Assembly: GCA_027621365.1 (NCBI GenBank)
Contig: JAQCBH010000016.1
Coordinates: forward strand, 1 to 42,791
DNA: 42,791 nt
Source: Bacteroidota bacterium
GTDB lineage: Bacteria; Bacteroidota; Bacteroidia; NS11-12g; UBA955
Reading direction: 5' to 3'
Shown: piece after piece, positions 34,773 through 42,721 of the stretch
Numbering within the stretch: the first letter of the stretch is position 1
Layout: the number at the start of each line of letters is the position of its first letter
The notes under the pieces: generated by a model
Seen by the model: the letters and a program-made list of their open reading frames with translations, nothing else
Database searches by the model: none
What the model was told of the DNA's origin: nothing
Translations under genes and position numbers: made by a program

Positions 34773-34780
34773 CAAAATTA
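34773..34780 (-). promoter_or_regulatory. -7 promoter element of rpsA
   Basis: TAATTTTG on the minus strand, perfect TAnnTTTG, about 28 bases before the TTG start. The resulting leader of roughly 20 bases includes the Shine-Dalgarno. It lies between the upstream oxidoreductase stop (34801) and rpsA. Confidence 0.65.
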
Positions 34781-34800
34781 GCGCACGAAACTGATATTTC

Positions 34801-35811
34801 CTATACCAAGGAAATCGTCTTGCCACGCTGCTGCAAGCTTTGCTGCGCCGCCTCTAAGACCGTGACCACGTTTAGGCCACTGAGACGATCGCTAATGGGG
34901 GTCTTCCCATCCAATATGGCCGCCACAAAATCATTGGCGACACCCAGTAAGGCTTCTGTTTGAGCCACCTTGGGAATGGAGATGTCACCAAAGCGATAAT
35001 CGACATAGAAGCGGTGCATGTCTTCGGGCGTGCTAACGGAAAATCCGCTGTCGTAAATCTTGATCTTTTCGGTGGGCTCGACATCGTCATAAATCACCAT
35101 TTTCTTGGAACCGCCTATCAAGGTTTTGCGAATTTTAACCGGGCTGATCCAGCTCGATGTAATGTGCGCAATGGTGCTATCATTGAAAAACAAGGTGATG
35201 TAGGCAATGTCTTCGATGCCCATTTGGGTATGGGAAACTCCAGTGGCAGAAACGGCAACCGGTTTCTTGCCAGACGATATGTAGTCAAAGATGGAAAGAT
35301 CGTGAACCGCCAAATCCCAAATCACACTCCAATTGGGATTGAACAAACCCAAATTAATGCGGGTGGAGTCAAAGTAATGAAGGTCACCGATTTCTCCTGA
35401 GTCGACCAGTGATTTGATTTTCTGAACCGCACCCGTATACAAGAAGGTGTGGTCCACCATGATCTGAAGGCCTTTTTGATCGGCGATATCCATGAGCTCC
35501 AATACTTCAGCGCGGCTAGTAGCCAGTGGCTTTTCTACCAAAACATGCTTGCCGGCCAAAAGGGCCATTTTGGCCAATTCGAAGTGCGTATTGATCGGGG
35601 TAGCCAAAACAACCGCGTCGACATCGCTGCGCTCAAAGACCTCTGTGGCCTCTTGCAACAAATCAACGGCTGGGTACAGGGAGTGAATTTTCGCCAAACG
35701 AGAGGCATCTCGATCTGCCACACAGCGAACCTCTGCTTGCTGAGCCGCATTGAAATTTCGAACCAAATTTGGGCCCCAATAGCCAAGACCTACAATTCCT
35801 ATTCCTACCAT
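34801..35811 (-). CDS. Gfo/Idh/MocA family oxidoreductase
   Basis: 336 residues from the ATG at 35811; the frame is open for 86 more codons upstream, but those overlap the divergent gene, and MVGIGIVGLGYWGPNLVRNF is the standard Rossmann start (GxGxxG). EKPLATS near residue 95 is the family's catalytic-lysine motif (EKP). The C-terminal alpha/beta domain has the usual substrate-site histidine stretch WDLAVHDLSIFDY. These enzymes oxidise or reduce sugars with NAD(P); close relatives act on nucleotide sugars in polysaccharide synthesis, but the substrate here is unknown. Divergent from the membrane glycosyltransferase gene. Confidence 0.9.
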   Translation of the reverse strand: MVGIGIVGLGYWGPNLVRNFNAAQQAEVRCVADRDASRLAKIHSLYPAVDLLQEATEVFERSDVDAVVLATPINTHFELAKMALLAGKHVLVEKPLATSRAEVLELMDIADQKGLQIMVDHTFLYTGAVQKIKSLVDSGEIGDLHYFDSTRINLGLFNPNWSVIWDLAVHDLSIFDYISSGKKPVAVSATGVSHTQMGIEDIAYITLFFNDSTIAHITSSWISPVKIRKTLIGGSKKMVIYDDVEPTEKIKIYDSGFSVSTPEDMHRFYVDYRFGDISIPKVAQTEALLGVANDFVAAILDGKTPISDRLSGLNVVTVLEAAQQSLQQRGKTISLV

Positions 35812-35818
35812 GTCTCTG

Positions 35819-35848
35819 CAAAGAAACAACTTCAAAAGGAGTTGCCAA
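35819..35848 (-). promoter_or_regulatory. possible promoter of the Gfo/Idh/MocA gene
   Basis: TTG on the minus strand at 35848-35846, 19-base spacer, TTTCTTTG at 35826-35819 (one mismatch), 7 bases before the ATG. Its -33 element lies directly beside that of the opposite promoter. Confidence 0.45.
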
Positions 35849-35873
35849 TTGCCAATTGTGTCAATTAAGTTTG
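35842..35873 (+). promoter_or_regulatory. promoter of the membrane glycosyltransferase/TPR gene
   Basis: TTG at 35842-35844, 21-base spacer, TAAGTTTG at 35866-35873 (perfect -7), 7 bases before the ATG at 35881. The spacer holds two direct copies of GCCAATT (35844-35857). Confidence 0.7.
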
Positions 35874-35880
35874 CCTTTGT

Positions 35881-38667
35881 ATGGCTTCGAGCAAGAAAAA
35901 AACCACGACTGAGTCCCCAAAGAGCCTTTCTATCGCCCTTTGGCAAGTGCAAAACACTGAGCAAACATGGCCCGCTCATGTTCGTGTTTACGATAGCTTT
36001 CAAGAGTGGAGTTCGGCCATCAAGGCGGCCGAATGCGATATCTACGGCATAGCCACAGGCAGTGTACAATCGTCTGATTTGTCTCGCCTGAGCTCAGCCA
36101 TCGAACAGGAAGACATCGTGCGAACCGGCGCTCCGATCCCCGCATTCGACTGGAAAGGTTTGTTCAGCGGCCAAGACCGCGATGCCAGCCTTTGCCGCAT
36201 GGCCCTGCTTCAGCCTGAAGCGGCCCTGGCCTTTGTTCAAGAGGGATTCCAACCCCAGAGCGAAGAAGATTTGTGCTTTGCGCTCAACCAACTCACCTTT
36301 CGCGTTCAAGTAGCTGAGGCGGGTTCGACGCCAGCCGCTTCCCCCATTCTTGGAGGAATCAAAAATCGATGCCTTCAGCGAATGCGCCACCTTCGCGCCC
36401 TGGATGGAAACCTTCACCGGGCCGGTTTTTGGGCCTTGGCCTTGATTCTCATGTCCCTGATGCTCAACATGAGCCGCCAGGCCGCCATCTCAGGTGACGA
36501 ATTCACCCAGTACGAATATTCCAAATTGACGGCCAACTACTTGCTGGACAAAGTGGGCATGGAAATGCCGGTTGATACCCTGGCATTGAAAAGCCAAAAG
36601 ATGAATACTCTGGCTCGAGCCTTCCCTCAAGAAGGTCCGCGCACGGCCACCTTGGTCGATCCCGAGCGCTTGATGCACTTGTATGGATCTAGTTTTGACA
36701 CCTTCACTACCCTTTTGGGCCATGCGTTGGAGGTCGATGACATCATGGAGTTTCGCCATTGGTGGAATGCCCTTTTCGGCTTTTTCACCGTCTTGTTTGG
36801 CGCCTTGTTGATTCGTCAAGCCACCGGTGGGTCTTGGAAGTACGCTTGGATTGGCCTTTTGCTCTTGTTCTTCACTCCTCGTCTGCTGGGTGAAGCCTTG
36901 AACAACCCCAAGGACATTCCTTTTGCTCTAGGCTATGTAGCCTCCTTGTACTATGCTGTTCGATTCTTCCGGCAATACCCCCGGGTGAAGCCCGGAACGG
37001 CCGTAGGGCTGGTTTTGTTCACCGCTTTGGGCATTTCCATTCGTATCGGCGGCTTGTTGTCGATCGCTATCATTGGCTTGTATGGAGTCATGACCTACAT
37101 CAGACGCATTGAGCTGGGTTCCTTCCTTCGATTGAAATGGACCGGAGGCCTTCGCTGGATTTACGGCTTGGGCTTGTTTGCGCTTCTCTCCTATTTGATC
37201 GGCATTTATCCCTGGCCCTATGGCTGGGACGCGCCGTTCAGCAATCCCTTCAAAGCGCTTGAAGCTTTCACCAATTACCAGGGCAGCATTCGCCAGCTAT
37301 TTGCCGGTACCATTTACGATTCCAACATGCTTCCCCGCACCTATTTGATGCAGTACGTGGCCATCACCTTGCCCTTGGTAAGTTTGCTTGGATTTGCCCT
37401 GTTCTTGGGTTTCTGGGCTCGAAAATGGAAGAATTCACCCGTGCAAGGTTTGATCCTGTTTGCAGCCGTATTCCCCATTGCCTACATCTTCTACAACCAG
37501 TCTCAGGTTTACGGCGGATTGCGCCAAATCCTGTTCACCATACCCTTGTTTGTAGCCGGGGCTGTCATTGGATTTTGGTCTCTAGAGCGAATGATCAAAG
37601 CTCGTTGGGCCGCTTTTGCCATTCCGGGCTTGGCCTTGGTGGGATGCAGCCTTCCTGCCTCGTTCGTGGCCCAGAACCACCCCTTGAGCTATGTGTATTT
37701 CAATGAAACCGTCGGTGGCACTGCAGGCGCCTATGGCCAATACGAAATGGATTACTATTTGGCCAGCTTGCGCCCCTCATCAGAGTGGTTTTTGGAAAAC
37801 GTGGCACGCAAAAACCCAACGAAGAAATACACCGTGCTTACCTACGGCATGGACCAAGTCAAGTATTACATGCGCCACGACAGCAATGTACACGTGGGCT
37901 ATACGCGATTCGACGACCGCGCAGGAAAGGATTGGGATTACGCCATTTTCTACAACGCCTACTTCGACGAAGCCCGTTTGAACAACGAACTACCTGTTTG
38001 GGGAACGGCCTACAGCCCCATGGTTGACGGCAAACCCATGGGATGGGTGATTGAGCGCAAAAGCCGCGAAGACCTTAAGGGTATTCAGGCCGTCATGGGA
38101 GGTCGATACGCAGAAGGCATTGAGCATTTCAAGGCCTATCACCAATTGGATGCCCGCAACAGTGAAACCCATTTCTACCAGGGCATGGCCTATGCCAATT
38201 CTGGCAAAATGGACTCGGCCATTGCCTGCATGGAAACCAGTTTAACGCTCTTTCCAGAATACACCAAAGCCCTATTTGCCAAAGCCGAATTTCACGGAAA
38301 CTTGCGTCAATTCGACAAAGCCGTTGCCTGCATGAACACCTACTTGGACAGCCGCCCAGGCGATGCCGAAGGCTATTACATGCGCGGCGCATACGAGGCT
38401 TCATCTGGAAAGTACGATGAATCTTTAGCGAGCCTTACCACCTCCATGAAACTAAACCCCTTGGATGCCCGTATCTACCAATTGGGCGCCCAGATCTACG
38501 GAGCCAAAGGCGACAGTTACAACAACAAACAATGGGGAACCGCGGGTTCTCTCTCATCGGCTACCACTGCCGGTGAGCAGCAAGCCTGTATCCAAGCCAT
38601 TGCCATTGTGTACGAAACGGCCACAGGTGAGGTTTTGGATTTGAAGAAATACGGATTGGCGCAGTAA
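35881..38667 (+). CDS. multi-spanning membrane glycosyltransferase (GT39/PMT-like) fused to TPR repeats
   Basis: 928 residues. Residues 1-175 are soluble. Part of this (about 40-150: AECDIYGIATGSVQSSDLS; FALNQLTFRVQVAE) weakly resembles a shortened family 2 glycosyltransferase with its catalytic loops lost. Residues about 180-600 contain around ten transmembrane helices in the PMT/ArnT-like (GT39/GT-C) style; the acidic pair expected after the first helix may be SGDEFTQYEY near 203. A soluble extracytoplasmic part (about 620-720) follows, and the end (about 725-900) has TPR units such as SETHFYQGMAYANSGKMDSA and AEGYYMRGAYEASSGKYDES. It likely moves a sugar from a polyprenyl phosphate to an envelope acceptor; acceptor unknown. 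Confidence 0.7.
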   Translation: MASSKKKTTTESPKSLSIALWQVQNTEQTWPAHVRVYDSFQEWSSAIKAAECDIYGIATGSVQSSDLSRLSSAIEQEDIVRTGAPIPAFDWKGLFSGQDRDASLCRMALLQPEAALAFVQEGFQPQSEEDLCFALNQLTFRVQVAEAGSTPAASPILGGIKNRCLQRMRHLRALDGNLHRAGFWALALILMSLMLNMSRQAAISGDEFTQYEYSKLTANYLLDKVGMEMPVDTLALKSQKMNTLARAFPQEGPRTATLVDPERLMHLYGSSFDTFTTLLGHALEVDDIMEFRHWWNALFGFFTVLFGALLIRQATGGSWKYAWIGLLLLFFTPRLLGEALNNPKDIPFALGYVASLYYAVRFFRQYPRVKPGTAVGLVLFTALGISIRIGGLLSIAIIGLYGVMTYIRRIELGSFLRLKWTGGLRWIYGLGLFALLSYLIGIYPWPYGWDAPFSNPFKALEAFTNYQGSIRQLFAGTIYDSNMLPRTYLMQYVAITLPLVSLLGFALFLGFWARKWKNSPVQGLILFAAVFPIAYIFYNQSQVYGGLRQILFTIPLFVAGAVIGFWSLERMIKARWAAFAIPGLALVGCSLPASFVAQNHPLSYVYFNETVGGTAGAYGQYEMDYYLASLRPSSEWFLENVARKNPTKKYTVLTYGMDQVKYYMRHDSNVHVGYTRFDDRAGKDWDYAIFYNAYFDEARLNNELPVWGTAYSPMVDGKPMGWVIERKSREDLKGIQAVMGGRYAEGIEHFKAYHQLDARNSETHFYQGMAYANSGKMDSAIACMETSLTLFPEYTKALFAKAEFHGNLRQFDKAVACMNTYLDSRPGDAEGYYMRGAYEASSGKYDESLASLTTSMKLNPLDARIYQLGAQIYGAKGDSYNNKQWGTAGSLSSATTAGEQQACIQAIAIVYETATGEVLDLKKYGLAQ

Positions 38668-38669
38668 GT

Positions 38670-39488
38670 TTAGCGCAAATCAAGTCCGCAAACGCGGCCC
38701 TTTTCGTTCAGGCCAATCAAGGCTGACTCACATTGAGCGTCGTGCTCAAAGAATATGCGAATGTTCTCGGATAGGGCTCGATCGTTCATGCTTTGGCGTT
38801 CGCTCATGGTGACCAAGGGCTGAATGTCGTATCCCATCACGTAATTGGGTTGCAAATGGGCCACAGACGGGTACAAATCGGCCGCATACAACAAGGGCCC
38901 TTCTGCACTGTGAATCAAAGGGCACAACATACCCAAAGTGTGGCCATTGAAGACTAGGGCTTCCATTCCCGGCAAGAACTCCTGCCCTTGAGAAACCATG
39001 TTCAACCGGTCTTTCAGGCAAGCGTAGTTTTCAGTCAAAAACGACGCTCTTTCTCTGGGATTGCTGTTGTGGGCATGATTCCATTGTTGCTCGGTCAGAT
39101 GCACAGTCGCATTGGCAAAGGCCGGCTTTTCTGCGCCTGCTTCGTCTCGAACAACGGCTCCTCCTACATGATCAAAATGCAGGTGCGTCAAGACCAAATC
39201 GGTGATGTCTTCGGGTTTGTATTTGGCGGCATTCAGGCTACCCGAAAGAGAATCGGTCCCGTTCAATTTGTAATGCCCAAAGAACTTCTCGCTCTGCTTG
39301 CTGCCAATGCCTGCATCGATCAGAATGACCTTATCGCCAGTTTCGATGAGCAAGCAGCGCATGGCCCAGTTGCAGAGGTTGTCCTCGTCGGCTGGGTTCA
39401 ACTTGTTCCAAATGCTCTTGGGTACGGTTCCGAACATGGCCCCGCCATCCAGCTTGAAATATCCGGTTGAAATGGGAGTGATTTTCAT
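38670..39488 (-). CDS. MBL-fold metallo-hydrolase
   Basis: 272 residues. The metal-binding motif HxHxDH is THLHFDHVGG (His102, His104, Asp106, His107); a later His in FNGHTLGMLCP and Asp in LYAADLYPS complete the binuclear zinc site. The N-terminal GGAMFGTVPKSIW is typical of a subgroup that includes lactonase-like enzymes, but the substrate is unknown. No signal peptide; cytosolic. Its ATG shares the A of the map stop (TGATG at 39486-39490), so it is translated with map. It ends 2 bases from the stop of the convergent glycosyltransferase gene. Confidence 0.88.
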   Translation of the reverse strand: MKITPISTGYFKLDGGAMFGTVPKSIWNKLNPADEDNLCNWAMRCLLIETGDKVILIDAGIGSKQSEKFFGHYKLNGTDSLSGSLNAAKYKPEDITDLVLTHLHFDHVGGAVVRDEAGAEKPAFANATVHLTEQQWNHAHNSNPRERASFLTENYACLKDRLNMVSQGQEFLPGMEALVFNGHTLGMLCPLIHSAEGPLLYAADLYPSVAHLQPNYVMGYDIQPLVTMSERQSMNDRALSENIRIFFEHDAQCESALIGLNEKGRVCGLDLR

Positions 39489-40252
39489 CAGAAATCGCCG
39501 TACACGTCAGTCAAGGCCTCATAGCCCGTTTCGGTAATCAGAATGGTATGCTCAAATTGAGCCGACAGTTTGCCGTCAATGGTGCGGGCCGTCCATCCGT
39601 CTTTGCGATCGACTTTGGTACGCGCCTTACCGGCATTGATCATGGGTTCAATGGTGAAGGTCATGCCCGGCTTCAAAATGGCTCCTGAACCGTACTCGGC
39701 AATGTGAGCCACTTCGGGATCTTCGTGAAACTTCAATCCTACCCCATGACCACAAAATTCATACACCACGGTATAACCATGTTTGTGAGCATGATCAGCG
39801 ATGGCCGCACCAATGTTTCCTACTCGCCCGTTGGGTTTGCACTCCTGCATGCCCAAGTGCAAGCATTCTTTGGTGACATCAACCAACTTTTGGGCGTACG
39901 GACTGATTTCACCTACCGAATACATCTTGCAGGTATCGCCGTAAAATCCTTCCAGAATCGTGGTCACATCGACATTCACAATGTCTCCATACTGCAACTC
40001 GTATTGATTGGGTACCCCGTGGCAAACCACTTCATTGGGCGAAATGCAACTAGCGTGTTTGTAGCCCTTGTATCCCTTGGTGGCCGGAATCGCACCATGG
40101 TCGCGAACAAATTCCTCGACTTTTCGGTCCAAATCAATGGTTTTCGCCCCTGGCACCACAAAAGGCTCTAGGTATTTCAAGGTCTCGGCGGCCAAACGGC
40201 TGCTGCGGCGAATTCCTTCAATTTGTTCGGGTGTTTTGATGATGATTCCCAC
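39488..40252 (-). CDS. map: type I methionine aminopeptidase
   Basis: 254 residues starting at GTG (40252). The frame runs on upstream for 48 codons into the preceding gene, but MGIIIKTPEQIEGIRRSS is the family start and the promoter box ends 4 bases before the GTG. Metal ligands are all present: Asp95, Asp106, His169, Glu202 and Glu234, with His78 and His176 at the substrate site. The enzyme removes the initiator Met from new proteins. Second-to-last gene of the array, with its own promoter and a TGATG overlap with the MBL gene. Confidence 0.96.
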   Translation of the reverse strand: MGIIIKTPEQIEGIRRSSRLAAETLKYLEPFVVPGAKTIDLDRKVEEFVRDHGAIPATKGYKGYKHASCISPNEVVCHGVPNQYELQYGDIVNVDVTTILEGFYGDTCKMYSVGEISPYAQKLVDVTKECLHLGMQECKPNGRVGNIGAAIADHAHKHGYTVVYEFCGHGVGLKFHEDPEVAHIAEYGSGAILKPGMTFTIEPMINAGKARTKVDRKDGWTARTIDGKLSAQFEHTILITETGYEALTDVYGDF

Positions 40253-40256
40253 CTTG

Positions 40257-40264
40257 CAAAGGTA
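40257..40264 (-). promoter_or_regulatory. -7 promoter element of map
   Basis: TACCTTTG on the minus strand, perfect TAnnTTTG, 4 bases before the GTG start and 11 bases after the stop of the upstream gene. The transcript would be leaderless or nearly so, which helps fix the GTG start. Confidence 0.65.
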
Positions 40265-40275
40265 AGGGAATTCAC

Positions 40276-41064
40276 TCAGGCTGCCCCGTCCAGTTCGCGC
40301 TTTAAGGCTTGTGCGGTATGGCTGAGATCCAGCAATTTGGGACCATACCAGCTGAAGGGCTCGCCATCTACTAGACAAATCCAAGCGGCCGGGCACAATT
40401 CCTGCAGCTCGGTAATATGGGATTCCTTGAACGGATAGGGCTCAGACGAGAGCATGATGATATCGGGCTTTATATCGGCTATGGCGCTGGCCTCTAGCTG
40501 CGGATACCGATTTGCCTCAACCGCATTTCTCAAGTTCAAATGACCCAACACGTCGTGGATGTAGGTGCAGTGACCCGCGGCCATGTAGGGATCTTTCCAA
40601 ATCAAATACAGGCAACTGGCCCCTTCAAAATCAGGCCAAAATTGCCTGGATTGTTGCAGTTTTTGCAAGAAGTCGTTGGCTTTTTGCGGGATTTGCAAAA
40701 CATCGGCGATGAGGGTGGCGAAAGTTGCACAATCTGCCACAGAATTCACATCCGAAATCCATACCGGAAATTCATTGGCCAGTGTTTCGATTTGGTCCTT
40801 GTCGTTCTCTTCCTTGTTGGCGATGATCAAATCAGGCTTGAGGTCCCGAATGCGATCCAAATGAACCTTTTTCGTTCCCCCTACACTCTTATCAATGGCC
40901 CACTGACGCTCGGGATGTATGCAAAACAGGGTTTGGCCCACAATGCGTTCAGCCGGCAACCAATCGTATAGCAGATCAGTTTGGCTGGGCACCAAAGAGA
41001 CAATTCGGCGTACCTCCAATGGTACCCGAACGCTGCGTCCGAGCATATCCAAACATTCTCGCAT
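40276..41064 (-). CDS. BtuF/TroA-like substrate-binding domain protein without signal peptide
   Basis: 262 residues from the ATG at 41064; the longer frame starts with GTG inside the cbs gene. The fold pattern is that of the helical-backbone metal receptors (BtuF, FhuD): RIVSLVPSQTDLLYDWLPAE at the N-terminus, GTKKVHLDRIRDLKPDLIIANKEEN, then ADIKPDIIMLSSEPYPF in the second lobe. BtuF normally is periplasmic and binds cobalamin, but no signal peptide or lipobox exists here, and no ABC permease or ATPase is adjacent. It is 4 bases after cbs, so probably co-transcribed. Ligand unknown; a cytosolic corrinoid- or metal-binding role is only a guess. Confidence 0.75.
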   Translation of the reverse strand: MRECLDMLGRSVRVPLEVRRIVSLVPSQTDLLYDWLPAERIVGQTLFCIHPERQWAIDKSVGGTKKVHLDRIRDLKPDLIIANKEENDKDQIETLANEFPVWISDVNSVADCATFATLIADVLQIPQKANDFLQKLQQSRQFWPDFEGASCLYLIWKDPYMAAGHCTYIHDVLGHLNLRNAVEANRYPQLEASAIADIKPDIIMLSSEPYPFKESHITELQELCPAAWICLVDGEPFSWYGPKLLDLSHTAQALKRELDGAA

Positions 41065-41068
41065 GGCC

Positions 41069-42439
41069 TTATTGGGCGATGGCTTGAATGAGATCTTGTC
41101 GAGTAATAATGTGCCAGTGACCACCCATATCCATCATTAACACAGAATGGTTGTCTTTGTTTATCTGAGAAGAGATTTCCCTGATGCCCGTATTGAAGGA
41201 AACAATGGGATACGGATTTCCCATCAAGCTGGAAACGGATTGCTGCAGTTGATTGGAGTCTTTGAGCAGGGCTGAATACAAACGCGAATCTTCCAAAGAA
41301 CCCACCCATTCGCCATCTGCATTTTTGACTGGCAACTGACTGATGCCGAACTTCTGCATCTTCGCAAAAGCCGTTTCGGCCTTGTCCGTATCCAGAGCGG
41401 TCACCAAAGGCTGATGCACATGACCTTGAACCAAATCCAAGGCCGTCAATACCGCTTTGGGTGCGATGAATCCGCGGTCACGCATCCAATCTTCATTGAA
41501 CATCTTTCCCAAGTATCGGGTACCGTGATCGTGGAAAATGACCACCACTACATCGTCCTTTTGGAATCGGTCCTTCATCTGCAAGAGACCAGCCATAGCC
41601 GCTCCTGCACTGTTGCCTACAAAAATACCCTCTTCGCGAGGAATGCGTCGGGTCATGATGGCCGCTTCTGCATCGGTCACCTTTTCAAAGTGATCGATCA
41701 ATGTGAAATCCACGTTGGCTGGCAAGAAGTCCTCGCCTATGCCTTCGGTGATGTAGGGGTAAATCTCATTCTTATCGAACTCACCGGTTTCCTTGTATTT
41801 CTTAAATACGGAACCATAAGTATCAATGCCCAACAACTCGATGTTCGGGTTCTGCTCCTTCAAATAGCGACCGGTACCACTCAAGGTCCCACCTGTACCC
41901 ACGCCTACCACCAAATGGGTGATCTTGCCCTCGGTTTGCTTCCAAATTTCCGGGCCGGTTTGCTCATAGTGGGCTTGGCTGTTGCTCAAGTTGTCGTATT
42001 GGTTGGGCTTCCAGGCATTGGGAATCTCAGCGGCCAATCGGCTAGAAACCGAGTAGTAGGAACGAGGATCTTCAGGATCGACATCGGTTGGGCACACAAT
42101 CACTTCAGCACCAAAGGCCTTCAACGCATCAACTTTTTCCTTGCTCTGTTTGTCAGTGGTGGTAAAAATGCACTTGTACCCCTTCACCACCGCCGCTATG
42201 GCCAAACCCATACCCGTATTGCCACTGGTTCCTTCAATGATGACCCCACCGGGCTTCAAGGCTCCTGATTTCTCGGCATCTTCAATCATTTTCAAGGCCA
42301 TTCGGTCTTTGATCGAATTTCCGGGATTGACCGTTTCCACCTTGGCATACACCTGACAAGGCAAATCAGCGACGAGTTTATTGAGCTTTACCATAGGCGT
42401 ATTGCCAATGGTTTCTAAGATATTCTGAGCGACTTGCAT
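41069..42439 (-). CDS. cbs: cystathionine beta-synthase (PLP domain plus CBS-domain pair)
   Basis: 456 residues from the ATG at 42439; seven extra codons upstream lie within the promoter. The PLP-binding lysine is Lys44 in NPGNSIKDRMAL; EGTSGNTGMGLA and GVGTGGTLSGTG bind the cofactor phosphate. YDNLSNSQAHYEQTGPEIW is typical of CBS/cysteine synthase type enzymes. Residues about 335-456 form two CBS domains, which bind adenosyl ligands in regulation; no N-terminal haem domain is present. It condenses serine (or O-acetylserine) with homocysteine (or sulphide); cysteine synthase activity is a real alternative. First gene of the array cbs / BtuF-like / map / MBL. Confidence 0.9.
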   Translation of the reverse strand: MQVAQNILETIGNTPMVKLNKLVADLPCQVYAKVETVNPGNSIKDRMALKMIEDAEKSGALKPGGVIIEGTSGNTGMGLAIAAVVKGYKCIFTTTDKQSKEKVDALKAFGAEVIVCPTDVDPEDPRSYYSVSSRLAAEIPNAWKPNQYDNLSNSQAHYEQTGPEIWKQTEGKITHLVVGVGTGGTLSGTGRYLKEQNPNIELLGIDTYGSVFKKYKETGEFDKNEIYPYITEGIGEDFLPANVDFTLIDHFEKVTDAEAAIMTRRIPREEGIFVGNSAGAAMAGLLQMKDRFQKDDVVVVIFHDHGTRYLGKMFNEDWMRDRGFIAPKAVLTALDLVQGHVHQPLVTALDTDKAETAFAKMQKFGISQLPVKNADGEWVGSLEDSRLYSALLKDSNQLQQSVSSLMGNPYPIVSFNTGIREISSQINKDNHSVLMMDMGGHWHIITRQDLIQAIAQ

Positions 42440-42446
42440 GCGGTCA

Positions 42447-42454
42447 CAAAGGTA
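42447..42454 (-). promoter_or_regulatory. -7 promoter element of cbs
   Basis: TACCTTTG on the minus strand, perfect TAnnTTTG, 7 bases before the ATG. The same octamer precedes map. No clear -33 TTG at normal spacing. Confidence 0.6.
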
Positions 42455-42577
42455 CAACAAGGTTTTGTGCCGATTTTAGTGAATCCCAAAATGCTAATTA
42501 TCATCGCGTTAATCCTTGAGGCCCACATTTTCATGAAAAAAATTTCTCACGCCCCCTTTTCGGTTCGATTCTCTTGC

Positions 42578-42585
42578 TATATTTG
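42578..42585 (+). promoter_or_regulatory. -7 promoter element of tRNA-Val
   Basis: TATATTTG, perfect consensus, 25 bases before the tRNA 5' end. A T-run at 42557-42560 may stand for the -33 element. Confidence 0.65.
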
Positions 42586-42610
42586 CAGCCCCGAACGGGA
42601 AAATTTCCTC

Positions 42611-42688
42611 GGGAGCTTAGCTCAGTTGGTTTAGAGCATCTGCCTTACAAGCAGAGGGTCGGGGGTTCGAATCCCTCAGCTCCCACCA
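42611..42688 (+). tRNA. tRNA-Val (anticodon TAC)
   Basis: Acceptor GGGAGCT (42611-42617) pairs with AGCTCCC (42678-42684); D-loop AGTTGGTTTAGA; anticodon stem-loop CTGCCTTACAAGCAG with TAC; T-loop GGTTCGAATCC; discriminator A and encoded CCA at 42686-42688. The fold is complete. An intrinsic terminator starts 8 bases later, so this is a single-tRNA transcript. Confidence 0.97.
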
Positions 42689-42695
42689 AGCACCC

Positions 42696-42721
42696 AAGCC
42701 GCACACAGTGCGGCTTTTTTT
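42696..42721 (+). terminator. intrinsic terminator of tRNA-Val
   Basis: A 9-bp stem (42696-42704 with 42708-42716), 3-base loop, then five more T. The remaining 70 bases to the window end hold no gene I can support; imperfect arms ATGCCC(C)AA and TTGGGCAT form a weak inverted repeat there. Confidence 0.88.

Noticed and set aside
34301-34963. 220-codon plus-strand frame opposite rpsA (and a 200-codon one at 32714-33316)
   Set aside because: Shadow frames of the S1 coding sequence; composition is that of reversed S1 codons and no family pattern is seen.
35812-36069. 86-residue N-terminal extension of the Gfo/Idh/MocA protein
   Set aside because: It overlaps the divergent gene and its promoter, and the family always begins just before the GxGxxG loop at the ATG 35811.
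41414-42268. 284-codon open frame on the plus strand opposite cbs
   Set aside because: Complement of a conserved PLP enzyme; the translation has no recognisable domain and no promoter or start signal.
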